Shown in pieces: positions 1-8,768 of a stretch of DNA of 64,000 nt; the stretch's first letter is position 1, and each line of letters opens with the position of its first letter. The translations under genes and the position numbers were made by a program. The notes beneath the pieces are model-generated. The model was not told the DNA's origin and made no database searches. It worked only from the letters and a program-made list of their open reading frames with translations. Origin of the DNA: Mesorhizobium metallidurans STM 2683 (GTDB taxonomy: Bacteria > Pseudomonadota > Alphaproteobacteria > Rhizobiales > Rhizobiaceae); the NCBI RefSeq assembly GCF_000350085.1, contig NZ_CAUM01000023.1, positions 1 through 64,000 of the forward strand, written 5' to 3'.

Positions 1-16
1 ATGAAGGCCTTATCAT
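1..16 (-). CDS. Start of a downstream gene, probably hydantoinase B subunit (partial)
   Basis: An ATG on the minus strand at 16-14 overlaps the stop of the hydantoinase-A gene in an ATGA arrangement, and only five codons lie inside the window. HyuA-type genes are usually followed directly by the HyuB partner, so that is the likely identity. The translated residues are too few to show it. Confidence 0.35.
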
Positions 17-2097
17 AACTGCCTCACCTCTATGATGATGTTGCCGTCGGCGTCCGAGCGTGCCCGGTCACCGGGTTCGAGCACGGTGGTGGCGTCCATC
101 TGTTCGAGGATCGCCGGCCCTTCGATGATGGCATCGAGCGGCAGTTTTTCGCGTGCGTAGACCGGCGTATCGTGCCACGTGCCGGCATACCAGACCGGCC
201 GGATCTCGCGCCGTGCCTTATCGAGCGTTTTGGCGCGCCCGGCGGGGTCGATCAGGCGCGCCAGATCGATCGCCGGACGCACGCCCGTCACCGATGTGTT
301 GAGATTGACCAGATTGGCGCGGATCTCCGGCAGCTCGACCTTGAAGCGGGCGAAATAGGCCTTTTCGAAAAGCTGCTGCAATTCGTGCCGAGTCACCGAG
401 GACGATGGCAGCGGCACGTTGATGATATGGGTCTGGCCGACGAACTGCATATCGGCGGAATGGGTGACGCGGATCGTTTCCGGCTTCACCGCTTCCTTGC
501 CGATCAGCTCCTCGCCTTCATTTCGGTGCCGTTCCAATACAGCATGAAGCTTGGTTTCATCGAGGCCGGCCACCGGCTGATTGACCGTGTTGACGAAATC
601 ATGGCGGAGATCGGCGACAACGCAGCCGAGGGCATTGGTGATGCCGGGCCGCGCCGGCACCAGCACCTTTGGCAGGCCGAGTTCGCGCGCCAGCGCGGTC
701 GCATGCAGCGGCCCGGCGCCGCCAAAGGCGAACAGCGCGAAATCGCGCGGATCGTGGCCGCGCGAAACCGAGACCATGCGGATGGCGCCGGCCATCTTCA
801 TATTGCCGAGCCTCAGCACCGCGCCCGCCGCCTCGACGCCGGACAGGCCGGTCGGCTTGCCGATCTTGTCCTCGAAGATGCCGGTGACGCGCTCGACCGT
901 GACCGGGTTTTCGACCGCAAGCAGCTTCTTCGGCGCCAGCCGTCCCAGCACCAGATTGGCGTCGGTGATGGTCGGCTCGCTGCCGCCGCGCCCATAGCAG
1001 ATCGGACCGGGATTGGCGCCGGCACTTTCCGGGCCGATCTGGATCAGGCCGGCCGCATCGACGCGGGCGATCGAGCCGCCGCCGGCGCCGACCGTATGCA
1101 CCGCCACCATCGGCACATGGATCGGCATCGCATATTCGATCTCGATCTCGTTCGAGACGGCAGGCTCGGCATTGCGGATCAGCGCCACGTCGGTCGAGGT
1201 GCCGCCCATGTCGTAGGTGACGAGGTTTTCGAAGCCCGCACGCTTTCCCGTATAGGCGGCGGCAATGACGCCGGAGGCCGGCCCGGACATCACGGTCTTG
1301 GCCGATTCACGTGTGACGAAACGGGCCGAGATCATGCCGCCATTGCCGTTCATGATCAGGAAGTCGCGGGCGTAACCCTTGGCCGCCAGCTCCTTGCGCA
1401 GCCTTTCGACATAGCGTTCGAGGATCGGCTGCACCGAGGCATTGACGGAAGCCGTCACGCCCCGCTCGAACTCGCGCGCTTCCGACAGCAGCGCATGGCC
1501 CGTCGTGATATAGCCGTTCGGCCAGAGTTCGGCGGCGATTTCGGCCGCGCGCCGCTCATGCGACGGGTTGGCGTAGGAATGCAGGAAATGGATGACGAGG
1601 GATTCGCAGCCGGCCGCGATCAACTGCGAAACCGCCGCGCGCATCCCGGCCTCGTCGAGCGGCTCGCGGATGGAGCCCGAGGCCTCGACCCGCTCCGACA
1701 CTTCGAGCCGGAGATTGCGGGGAATGATCGGCACGAATGTGCCGGTCATGCCATAGGGCTGCGGCCGGGTCCGCCGGCCAAGCTCGATCACGTCGCGAAA
1801 GCCGCTCGTGGTGATCATGCCGGTCCTGGCCAGACGGCGTTCCAGCACGGCGTTGGTGGTGGTGGTGGTGCCATGCACGATGAGATCGATGCTATTGACC
1901 GGAAAGCCGGTGACGCCGAGGGCCGAGACGACGCCGAAGGCCTGGTTGTCAACCGTGGTCGGGGTCTTGGCGATATGCACCCGGCCGCCGTTGCGGCCGT
2001 CGATCAGAAGCAGGTCGGTGAAGGTTCCGCCGACATCGATGCCGGCGACGACGCTGCCCAGGGAATCCAGCGCCCGCGCCGAAAAATTCTCTTTCAT
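13..2097 (-). CDS. Hydantoinase A / 5-oxoprolinase family subunit (HyuA-like)
   Basis: A 694-residue protein, normal length for the ATP-dependent hydantoinase/oxoprolinase A subunit. It has the N-terminal actin-like phosphate loop GIDVGGTFTD (about residues 20-29), a second motif HGTTTTTNAV near residue 75, and a central YDMGGTSTDVAL segment. Family members hydrolyse the ring amide of hydantoins or 5-oxoproline with ATP, and a related branch carboxylates acetophenone or acetone. The substrate cannot be read from sequence. The start at 2097 is the first ATG before the actin-like loop. The gene runs out of the window and its stop overlaps the ATG of the next gene, presumably the B subunit. The 233-bp divergent gap to fpr carries a GntR-like operator candidate. 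Confidence 0.85.
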   Translation of the reverse strand: MKENFSARALDSLGSVVAGIDVGGTFTDLLLIDGRNGGRVHIAKTPTTVDNQAFGVVSALGVTGFPVNSIDLIVHGTTTTTNAVLERRLARTGMITTSGFRDVIELGRRTRPQPYGMTGTFVPIIPRNLRLEVSERVEASGSIREPLDEAGMRAAVSQLIAAGCESLVIHFLHSYANPSHERRAAEIAAELWPNGYITTGHALLSEAREFERGVTASVNASVQPILERYVERLRKELAAKGYARDFLIMNGNGGMISARFVTRESAKTVMSGPASGVIAAAYTGKRAGFENLVTYDMGGTSTDVALIRNAEPAVSNEIEIEYAMPIHVPMVAVHTVGAGGGSIARVDAAGLIQIGPESAGANPGPICYGRGGSEPTITDANLVLGRLAPKKLLAVENPVTVERVTGIFEDKIGKPTGLSGVEAAGAVLRLGNMKMAGAIRMVSVSRGHDPRDFALFAFGGAGPLHATALARELGLPKVLVPARPGITNALGCVVADLRHDFVNTVNQPVAGLDETKLHAVLERHRNEGEELIGKEAVKPETIRVTHSADMQFVGQTHIINVPLPSSSVTRHELQQLFEKAYFARFKVELPEIRANLVNLNTSVTGVRPAIDLARLIDPAGRAKTLDKARREIRPVWYAGTWHDTPVYAREKLPLDAIIEGPAILEQMDATTVLEPGDRARSDADGNIIIEVRQL

Positions 2098-2330
2098 TGT
2101 CGAAACCCGAAATGCCCGGACTATGGATATGTCTTAGTTTGGAAAGGTGTTTTACGGCGGTCTCTTGACGCAAATATCATTTGTATACTAATAAATTCCG
2201 GACACAAGAGCTTACCGCTTCGGAGTGTGCAACCGCACGCTGGAACCTGACCGGTTCGGGCGCGCAGGAGAAGGTTTGGCGCCCCGGGCCTGAAGATTAG
2301 GTCTGAAGTTGGGCCAGAAGGTTAGGTTTG
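2098..2330. promoter_or_regulatory. Divergent hyuA/fpr intergenic region with a GTATAC-centred operator candidate
   Basis: TTTGTATACTAA (2180-2191) fits the GT-N2-AC core bound by FadR-group GntR regulators. It lies just after a TTGACG hexamer (2165-2170), with a possible -10 (CTAATA or TAATAA) near 2188-2194 reading toward fpr. Inferred from pattern only. No regulator gene is adjacent inside the window. Confidence 0.3.
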
Positions 2331-3158
2331 ATGAACACCACATCCGCGTTCAACACCGCCGGCGCCCGCCCGCTGCAATTCCCTATACCGGCCAATGTCC
2401 ATGCCGAAACCGTCGTCTCGGTGAAGCACTATACCGACCGGCTGTTTTCGTTCCGCATCACCCGGCCGCAGTCGCTGCGCTTCCGCTCCGGCGAGTTCGT
2501 CATGATCGGCCTGCCCAATGCCGAGAAGCCGGTGTATCGCGCCTATTCCGTCGCCAGTCCGGCCTGGGACGACGAGCTGGAATTCTTCTCGATCAAGGTG
2601 CCGGACGGCCCGCTTACCTCCGAACTGCAGAAGATCCAGGTCGGCGACACCGTCATCATGCGGCAGAAGTCGACCGGCACGCTGGTGCTCGATGCGCTGA
2701 CCCCCGCAAAACGGCTGTTCATGATCTCGACCGGCACCGGTATCGCGCCCTTCGCCAGCCTGCTGCGCGATCCCGATACCTATGAGAAGTTCGATCAGGT
2801 CATCCTGACCCACACCTGCCGCGACAATGCCGAACTCACCTATGGCCAGGAACTGGTCGCGGCATTGGAGAACGACCCGCTGATCGGCGAACTGACCGGC
2901 GGCCGCGTCACGCTCTACAATTCCACGACGCGTGAAGAATCGTCGCGCATGGGCCGCATCACCGCGCTGATCGGTTCGGGCAAGTTCTACAGCGACCTCG
3001 GCATCGACAAGCTCGATCCCGAGACCGACCGCATCATGATCTGCGGCTCGATGCACATGCTGAAGGACGTCAAGGAACTCGCCGAAAGCCTGGGCTTCCA
3101 CGAAGGCTCGCTGCATCAACCGTCGAGCTTCGTCGTCGAGCGCGCTTTCGTCGGCTGA
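2331..3158 (+). CDS. fpr: Ferredoxin/flavodoxin-NADP+ reductase
   Basis: A 275-residue FAD enzyme that exchanges electrons between NADPH and ferredoxin or flavodoxin, important for redox balance and Fe-S supply. The FAD-binding motif RAYS is at residues 70-73. The NADP loop STGTGIAP is near 133-140, and CGSMHML near 245 is the second NADP segment. The protein ends in ERAFVG, the extended C-terminus of bacterial subclass-IA reductases, where it lies over the flavin. A TTG three bases upstream is in frame, but the ATG at 2331 lies better behind AGAAGG and is preferred. It stands alone, with hyuA divergent upstream and deoC downstream after 151 bp. Confidence 0.93.
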   Translation: MNTTSAFNTAGARPLQFPIPANVHAETVVSVKHYTDRLFSFRITRPQSLRFRSGEFVMIGLPNAEKPVYRAYSVASPAWDDELEFFSIKVPDGPLTSELQKIQVGDTVIMRQKSTGTLVLDALTPAKRLFMISTGTGIAPFASLLRDPDTYEKFDQVILTHTCRDNAELTYGQELVAALENDPLIGELTGGRVTLYNSTTREESSRMGRITALIGSGKFYSDLGIDKLDPETDRIMICGSMHMLKDVKELAESLGFHEGSLHQPSSFVVERAFVG

Positions 3159-3185
3159 GGGGCAGGCGCTTCGTTCCAAATCAAG

Positions 3186-3203
3186 TTTGACCTTTCGGTC
3201 AAA
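3186..3203. promoter_or_regulatory. 7-bp inverted repeat upstream of deoC
   Basis: TTTGACC-TTTC-GGTCAAA is a perfect inverted repeat with a four-base centre, the shape of many TetR-family operators. There is no T-run on either strand, so it does not look like a terminator for fpr. Confidence 0.4.
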
Positions 3204-3251
3204 AACCAGCTGCTTTGACGGCCTTTTTCCGTTATGACCGCGTGAAAGACT

Positions 3252-3270
3252 CGTGAAGTACGACTTCACG
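3252..3270. promoter_or_regulatory. 8-bp inverted repeat 40 bp upstream of deoC
   Basis: CGTGAAGT-ACG-ACTTCACG is a perfect inverted repeat ending 39 bp before the deoC start. The position suits an operator or a leader hairpin of the deoC-aldehyde dehydrogenase unit. The binding protein is unknown. Confidence 0.4.
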
Positions 3271-3309
3271 GGCTATCTTCGGCATGATCGCTGAACAAAG
3301 GGGCAGGAG

Positions 3310-4365
3310 ATGAGCAGCACAATCCGCGAGGCCGGCCTTGGTGGCGGCGCTTCCAAGGTCACGCCGCTGCCGGCACGCACCGCCGCCAACACGCCCGTGC
3401 CGCCAGACCATGCCATCGCCCGCAATCCAGGCATGCGGCTCGATCTCGGCTTCATGGAATCGGTGCGCAGCGTCAATCGCTCGGCGCTGGAACACCGCGT
3501 CGCCAGCCTGACCAAGCGGCGCTCGATCAAGGCCGACAACCAGGCGGCCTGGCTGCTGCGCGCGGTGGCCTGCATGGACCTGACGACGCTGAACTCCAAC
3601 GACACCGAGGAGCGCGTGCGCCGGCTCTGCGCCAAGGCGATCAACCCGTTCCGCCGCGACATCGTCGAGGGCCTTGGCATTACGGGCGAAACTATCCGTC
3701 CGGCGGCGGTCTGCGTCTATCATCCCTTCGTCGCCACGGCCGTCGACGCCGTGCGCGGCACCGGCATCCGTGTCGCCGCCGTTTCCACCGCTTTCCCGCA
3801 CGGCCTCGCGCCGCTGTCGACGCGCCTGCAGGAAATCGAGGCCTCGGTCCGCGACGGCGCCGACGAGATCGACGTCGTCATTCCGCGCGGCCTGGTTTTC
3901 GGGGCCAAATGGCAGGAACTCTATAACGAGATCGTTTCGATGCGCGCCGCCTGCGGCGAGGCGCATCTCAAGGTCATTCTCGGCACCGGCGATCTCGCCA
4001 CGCTGCGCAATGTCATGCTGGCCTCCATGGTGGCGATGATGGCCGGCGCCGATTTCATCAAGACCTCGACCGGCAAGGAAAGCGTCAACGCGACGCTGCC
4101 CGTCGGCCTCGCCATGGTGCGCGCCATCCGCGCCTATTTCGAGGAGACCGGCTATCTCATCGGCTTCAAGCCGGCCGGCGGCATTTCCACGGCCAAGGTC
4201 TCGCTCGACTGGCTGGTGCTGATGAAGGAAGAACTGGGACGGCCTTGGCTGGAGCCGGAGCTGTTCCGCTTCGGCGCGTCGAGCCTTCTGACCGACATCG
4301 AGCGCCAGCTTGAGCACCATCTGACGGGCCACTATTCGGCCAATCACCGCCACGCGATGGCTTAG
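3310..4365 (+). CDS. deoC: Deoxyribose-phosphate aldolase
   Basis: A 351-residue class I aldolase that splits 2-deoxyribose-5-phosphate into glyceraldehyde-3-phosphate and acetaldehyde in deoxynucleoside catabolism. The Schiff-base lysine is K251 in DFIKTSTGK. The second lysine lies in GFKPAGG near residue 290. It is about 90 residues longer than the E. coli enzyme at the N-terminus, as in the longer DERA branch. The ATG at 3310 follows GGGGCAGGAG. The next gene is an aldehyde dehydrogenase, which could oxidise the acetaldehyde product, so the two probably form one pathway unit despite a palindromic repeat between them. Two inverted repeats upstream may be operators. Confidence 0.95.
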   Translation: MSSTIREAGLGGGASKVTPLPARTAANTPVPPDHAIARNPGMRLDLGFMESVRSVNRSALEHRVASLTKRRSIKADNQAAWLLRAVACMDLTTLNSNDTEERVRRLCAKAINPFRRDIVEGLGITGETIRPAAVCVYHPFVATAVDAVRGTGIRVAAVSTAFPHGLAPLSTRLQEIEASVRDGADEIDVVIPRGLVFGAKWQELYNEIVSMRAACGEAHLKVILGTGDLATLRNVMLASMVAMMAGADFIKTSTGKESVNATLPVGLAMVRAIRAYFEETGYLIGFKPAGGISTAKVSLDWLVLMKEELGRPWLEPELFRFGASSLLTDIERQLEHHLTGHYSANHRHAMA

Positions 4366-4394
4366 ATCAGAGTTTTGAACGTGGAGTTCCTTCG

Positions 4395-4554
4395 CGCCCC
4401 CCTCTGTCCTGCCGGACATCTCCCTCTCCAGGGGGGAGATTGGATGTCATCCCAGCTTTCGCCAATTTTCAACGTTGTAAGATTGGCGATGCGGTCGAAG
4501 CTGCCAATCTCCCCCCTTGAGGGGGAGATGTCCGGCAGGACAGAGGGGGGCGCC
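4395..4554. repeat. Rhizobial palindromic intergenic repeat, about 160 bp (copy 1)
   Basis: The two ends are long inverted arms built on CCCCTCTGTCCTGCCGGACA and its complement, with a second nested pair around CTCCCCCCTTGAGGGGGAG. A close copy sits at 11933-12090 in the opposite orientation, shown by the shared internal GATTGGATGTCAT segment. It lies between deoC and the aldehyde dehydrogenase and probably folds in mRNA. Confidence 0.85.
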
Positions 4555-4601
4555 GTAGAGCGCCTGCCAAAATCGAAATCTTCCTCGCGAAAGAGTTCTC
4601 C

Positions 4602-6974
4602 ATGAACATTCTCGAACGCTATCACGCCATGGAATATGGCCCGGCGCCGGAGGCGCGGAATGAGGCCGATGCCTGGCTGGCAGCGCGCGATTTCGGCAAG
4701 GTGCTGTTCATTGGTGGCGACTGGAAAGCCGCCACAAGCGGCAAGACTTTCGAGACCAGCGATCCCTCCTCCGGCAAGCTGCTGGCCAAGGTGTCGGATG
4801 CCGGTGTAGCCGATATCGACGCGGCGGTTTCGGCCGCCGCGAAAGCCCTGCCGAAATGGTCCGCGTCCTCCGGCTATCAGCGCGCGAAAGTGCTGTACGC
4901 CATCGGCCGCGCCATGCAGCGCCACCAGCGCCTGTTCGCGGTGCTGGAATCGATCGACAATGGCAAGCCGATCCGCGAAAGCCGCGACATCGACGTGCCG
5001 CTGGCAGTCCGCCATTTCATCCACCATGCCGGCTGGGCACAGGCGCTGGACAGGGATTTTCCGGATCACAAGGGCGTCGGCGTCGTCGGCCAGATCATTC
5101 CGTGGAATTTTCCGCTGCTGATGCTGGCCTGGAAGATCGCGCCCGCCCTTGCCGCCGGCTGCACGGTGGTGCTGAAGCCTGCAGAGTTCACGCCGCTCAC
5201 CGCCATCCTGTTCGCCGAGATCTGCGGACGCTCCGGCGTGCCGAAGGGCGTCGTCAACATCGTCCAGGGCGGCCCGGAAGCGGGTGCGGCGATCGTCAAT
5301 CATGCAGGCATTCAGAAGATCGCCTTCACCGGTTCGTCGGAAGTCGGCAAGATCATCCGGAAAGCCACCGCGGGGTCCGGCAAAAAACTGTCGCTGGAGC
5401 TTGGCGGCAAGTCGGCCTTCGTCGTCTTCGAGGACGCCGATCTCGACAGCGCCGTCGAGGGTCTGGTCGACGGCATCTGGTTCAACCAGGGCCAGGTCTG
5501 CTGCGCCGGTTCGCGGCTGCTGGTGCAGGAAGGCATAGCCGACGCCTTCATCGCCAAGGTCAAGGTGAGGATGAGCCGGCTGCGCGTCGGCAGCCCGCTC
5601 GACAAGAACACCGATATCGGCCCGCTGGTCGATTTGAGCCAGCTCGACCGCGTCAAGGGCCTGGTCGCGGAAGGGGCGAAACAGGGCGCCGTCTGCTGGC
5701 AGCCGGACGCAGCCCTGCCATCCTCTGGCTACTACCATCTTCCGACGTTAGCCACCAGTGTTTCGCCGGCTAATATCCTGGCCCAAGAAGAAGTATTCGG
5801 GCCGGTTCTTGCGACCATGAGTTTCCGCAACACAGAGGAAGCGATCGAGCTCGCCAACAACACCCGTTACGGTCTGGCCGCCTCGGTGTGGAGCGAGAAC
5901 GTCAATCTCGCTTTGCATGTCGCGCCGCAGTTGAAGGCCGGTGTCGTCTGGGTCAACGGCACCAACATGTTCGATGCCGCCTGCGGCTTCGGCGGCTACC
6001 GCGAAAGCGGCTTTGGCCGCGAAGGCGGACGCGAGGGCATGTTCGAATATCTCGCGGCAAAACTGCCGCTTGGTCCGGTCGTCAAGCCGGCGGCGGCTTC
6101 GGTCCAACCCGTCGAGAGGTCGGAAGGCGACGCCATCGATCGCACGGCAAAGCTGTTCATCGGCGGCAAGCAGGTCAGGCCGGACGGCAACTATTCGATT
6201 GGCATTGCCACCGCCAAGGGCAAGCTTGCCGGCGAAGTCGGCCTCGGCAACCGCAAGGACATCCGCGACGCCGTCGCGGCTGCCCGCGCCTGCAAGGGGT
6301 GGCCGGAGGCGACCGCCTATAATCGTTCCCAGGTGCTCTACTATCTGGCCGAAAACCTCTCCGGTCGTGCCGATGAATTCGCCGCCCGTCTCACCGAGCT
6401 TACCGGCGCCGCCGCCAAGGCGGCGCGTGAAGAGGTCGAGCAGTCGATCGAGCGGCTGTTCCTCTATGCCGGCCTTGCCGACAAGTTCGAAGGCCGCGTG
6501 CATCAGCCGCCGGCCCGCGCGGTCACGCTGGCGTTGCACGAGCCGGTCGGCGTCGTCGGCATCGTGGCGCCGGACAATGCGCCGCTGCTCGGATTGATCT
6601 CGCTGGTGGCGCCGGCGCTCGCCGTGGGCAACACCGTGGTGGCCGTGCCTTCGGAAAAATATCCGCTGCTGGCCACCGACCTCTATCAGGTCATCGAATA
6701 TTCCGACGTTCCGGCCGGCGCCATCAACATCGTCACCGGCCGCAGCGCCGAGCTCGCCGGCGTGCTGGCCAAGCACGACGATGTCGACGGGCTCTGGATC
6801 TTCGCCGATGCCGAGACCTGTGCCAAGGCGGAAGCGGACTCCGTTGGCAATCTGAAACGTGTGTGGACCGGTAACGGCCGCAGCCTCGACTGGACATCGG
6901 CTGACGCGGCAGGCGATGCCTTGCTGCGCCGTGCGGTCGAGGTCAAGAACGTCTGGGTGCCCTACGGCGATTGA
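4602..6974 (+). CDS. Two-domain aldehyde dehydrogenase (ALDH16-like)
   Basis: A 790-residue protein, far longer than an ordinary aldehyde dehydrogenase (about 490). Residues about 35-500 form a complete domain with IIPWNFPL, the general-base motif LELGGKS (about 265) and catalytic cysteine C300 in GQVCCAGSR. Residues about 525-790 repeat the nucleotide-binding half (EPVGVVGIVAPDNAPLL) but stop before any catalytic cysteine. One active plus one truncated inactive domain is the architecture known for bacterial ALDH16. It probably oxidises the acetaldehyde made by DeoC to acetate with NAD+. The ATG at 4602 has only a weak ribosome site, AAGAG. Family assignment is strong; the acetaldehyde substrate is inferred from context. 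Confidence 0.88.
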   Translation: MNILERYHAMEYGPAPEARNEADAWLAARDFGKVLFIGGDWKAATSGKTFETSDPSSGKLLAKVSDAGVADIDAAVSAAAKALPKWSASSGYQRAKVLYAIGRAMQRHQRLFAVLESIDNGKPIRESRDIDVPLAVRHFIHHAGWAQALDRDFPDHKGVGVVGQIIPWNFPLLMLAWKIAPALAAGCTVVLKPAEFTPLTAILFAEICGRSGVPKGVVNIVQGGPEAGAAIVNHAGIQKIAFTGSSEVGKIIRKATAGSGKKLSLELGGKSAFVVFEDADLDSAVEGLVDGIWFNQGQVCCAGSRLLVQEGIADAFIAKVKVRMSRLRVGSPLDKNTDIGPLVDLSQLDRVKGLVAEGAKQGAVCWQPDAALPSSGYYHLPTLATSVSPANILAQEEVFGPVLATMSFRNTEEAIELANNTRYGLAASVWSENVNLALHVAPQLKAGVVWVNGTNMFDAACGFGGYRESGFGREGGREGMFEYLAAKLPLGPVVKPAAASVQPVERSEGDAIDRTAKLFIGGKQVRPDGNYSIGIATAKGKLAGEVGLGNRKDIRDAVAAARACKGWPEATAYNRSQVLYYLAENLSGRADEFAARLTELTGAAAKAAREEVEQSIERLFLYAGLADKFEGRVHQPPARAVTLALHEPVGVVGIVAPDNAPLLGLISLVAPALAVGNTVVAVPSEKYPLLATDLYQVIEYSDVPAGAINIVTGRSAELAGVLAKHDDVDGLWIFADAETCAKAEADSVGNLKRVWTGNGRSLDWTSADAAGDALLRRAVEVKNVWVPYGD

Positions 6975-7159
6975 GAGTTTCCAGTTGAATGACGATCGTG
7001 TTCGGGCTTGACGCCCGGATGTGTGTTCTTTAACGAGAAAAAACATTTTTATCAGTGAACTGCAGAAGCACAGGCCGCATGATAGCGCCTGACTGGCACA
7101 TGACGCCTTGGCCGTCCGCAGATAAATGCGGATGACCCGAGCGGGCGAGGAGAAAAAGC

Positions 7160-7891
7160 ATGGCGGATTTGGCAGGCAAGGTCGTTGTCGTCACGGCGGC
7201 GGCGCAAGGCATCGGCCGGGCGAGCGCGCTGGCTTTCGCCAAGGCAGGCGCCGTGGTGCACGCCACCGACATCAACGAGGTGCTGCTCGCCGAACTCGGC
7301 AAGACATCGGGGATCAAGACCCGCAAGCTCGACGTGCTGAACGATGCGGCCGTCAACGCCGCCTTCGCCGAGATCGGCGCCGTCGACGTGCTGTTCAACT
7401 GCGCCGGCTTTGTCCATTCAGGCTCGATCCTCGATATGAAGGAGGCCGATCTGGATTTCGCCTTCAACCTCAATGTGCGCGCGATGATCCGCACCATCCG
7501 CGCCGTGCTGCCCGGTATGCTGGAGCGTGGCGACGGCGCGATCATCAACATGGCCTCGCTGGCCAGCTCGACCAAAGGTGTGCCGAACCGCTTCGTCTAT
7601 GGGCTGACCAAGGCGGCGGTGATCGGACTGACCAAGGCGGTCGCCGCCGACTATGTCGGCAAGGGCATACGCTGCAACGCGATCTGCCCCGGCACGGTCG
7701 AGAGCCCGTCGCTGCAGGACCGCATGCATGCGCAGGGCGACTATGAGGCGGCCCGCGCCGCCTTCATTGTCCGCCAGCCAATGGGCCGGCTGGGGACGCC
7801 CGAAGAAATCGCCGATCTCGCCGTCTATCTCGCCGGCGCCACCTATACGTCGGGACAGGCTTACAATATCGACGGTGGCTGGTCGATCTAA
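7160..7891 (+). CDS. SDR oxidoreductase, probable 2-keto-3-deoxy-L-fuconate dehydrogenase type
   Basis: A 243-residue short-chain dehydrogenase. The Rossmann glycines are in TAAAQGIGRA (residues 12-21), FNCAGF replaces the usual NNAG, and the catalytic pair is in YGLTK. The segment CPGTVESPSLQDRM and the C-terminal DGGWSI match the branch with human DHRS6/BDH2 and bacterial 2-keto-3-deoxy-L-fuconate dehydrogenase. The next gene, 31 bp downstream, is an FAH-family hydrolase of the type that follows this enzyme in non-phosphorylative L-fucose oxidation. The ribosome site is GAGGAGAAAA. The 185-bp leader includes AAAAAACATTTTT near 7038-7050, a possible operator core. Confidence 0.82.
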   Translation: MADLAGKVVVVTAAAQGIGRASALAFAKAGAVVHATDINEVLLAELGKTSGIKTRKLDVLNDAAVNAAFAEIGAVDVLFNCAGFVHSGSILDMKEADLDFAFNLNVRAMIRTIRAVLPGMLERGDGAIINMASLASSTKGVPNRFVYGLTKAAVIGLTKAVAADYVGKGIRCNAICPGTVESPSLQDRMHAQGDYEAARAAFIVRQPMGRLGTPEEIADLAVYLAGATYTSGQAYNIDGGWSI

Positions 7892-7922
7892 GAGGCCACC
7901 GGCCGCAATCAGGAGAAAAAGA

Positions 7923-8768
7923 ATGAAACTGCTGCGCTATGGCGACGCGGGGAGCGAACGCCCCGGTCTCATCGATGCGGATGGAACGATCCGCGACCTC
8001 TCCGCCCATGTCGCCGACATCGCCGGAACGACGCTCCATCCGGCGTCGCTGGACATGCTGTCGAAGCTCGATGCGAAATCGCTGCCGGCGGTTTCCGGCA
8101 GCCCGCGCATCGGCGCCTGCGTTGCCGGCACCGGCAAGTTCATCTGCATCGGCCTCAACTATTCCGACCATGCCGCCGAAACCGGCGCCACCGTGCCGCC
8201 GGAGCCGATCATCTTCATGAAGGCAAGCTCGGCCATCGTCGGGCCTGACGACGACGTGCTGATCCCGCGCGGCTCGGTCAAGACCGACTGGGAGGTCGAG
8301 CTTGGCGTGGTCATCGGCAAAACCGCCAAATATGTCAGCGAGGCTGAGGCGTTCGATTATGTCGCCGGCTACTGCGTCTCGCATGACGTGTCCGAGCGCG
8401 CCTTCCAGGCCGAACGGCAGGGCCAGTGGACCAAGGGCAAGAGCTGCGACACGTTCGGGCCGATCGGGCCGTGGCTGGTCACCAAGGACGAGGTGAAGGA
8501 CCCTCAGAACCTGCCGATGTGGCTGAAGGTCAACGGCAAGACGATGCAGAACGGCTCGACCAAGACCATGGTCTATGGCGTCGCCTATCTCGTTTCCTAT
8601 CTCAGCCAGTTCATGTCGCTGCATCCGGGCGACATCATCTCCACCGGCACGCCGCCCGGCGTCGGGCTGGGCATGAAGCCGCCGGTGTTCCTGAAGGCCG
8701 GCGACGTCGTCGAGCTGGGCATCGAAGGCATGGGTACGCAGAAACAGACGTTCAGGGCGGACGTCTGA
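7923..8768 (+). CDS. FAH-family hydrolase (2,4-diketo-3-deoxy-L-fuconate hydrolase-like)
   Basis: A 281-residue fumarylacetoacetate-hydrolase-fold enzyme. The core starts at FICIGLNYSDHAAETG. The metal ligands are in the DWEVELGVVIG segment, with two acidic residues of the E-x-E...D set, and GDIISTGTPPGVG closes the active site. This length and an N-terminal MKLLRYG are typical of the ureidoglycolate-lyase-like branch that also holds 2,4-diketo-3-deoxy-L-fuconate hydrolase. The ATG at 7923 follows AGGAGAAAAAG. Pairing with the preceding SDR supports a two-step cut of a 2-keto-3-deoxy sugar acid into pyruvate-type and lactate-type products. No fuconate dehydratase or L-fucose dehydrogenase lies next to it. 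Confidence 0.8.
   Translation: MKLLRYGDAGSERPGLIDADGTIRDLSAHVADIAGTTLHPASLDMLSKLDAKSLPAVSGSPRIGACVAGTGKFICIGLNYSDHAAETGATVPPEPIIFMKASSAIVGPDDDVLIPRGSVKTDWEVELGVVIGKTAKYVSEAEAFDYVAGYCVSHDVSERAFQAERQGQWTKGKSCDTFGPIGPWLVTKDEVKDPQNLPMWLKVNGKTMQNGSTKTMVYGVAYLVSYLSQFMSLHPGDIISTGTPPGVGLGMKPPVFLKAGDVVELGIEGMGTQKQTFRADV

Noticed and set aside
172-2250. 692-codon open frame on the plus strand opposite hyuA
   Set aside because: It is antisense to a clear family protein, rich in Arg/His/Asp low-information sequence, with no ribosome site or domain. GC-rich codon bias creates such shadows throughout the window (also 12066-13433, 18335-20401, 20676-22841, 24311-25807, 35288-37030 and 60198-61940).
3186-3203. 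Terminator for fpr
   Set aside because: The stem is followed by A residues, not T, on the fpr strand, so an operator reading is preferred.
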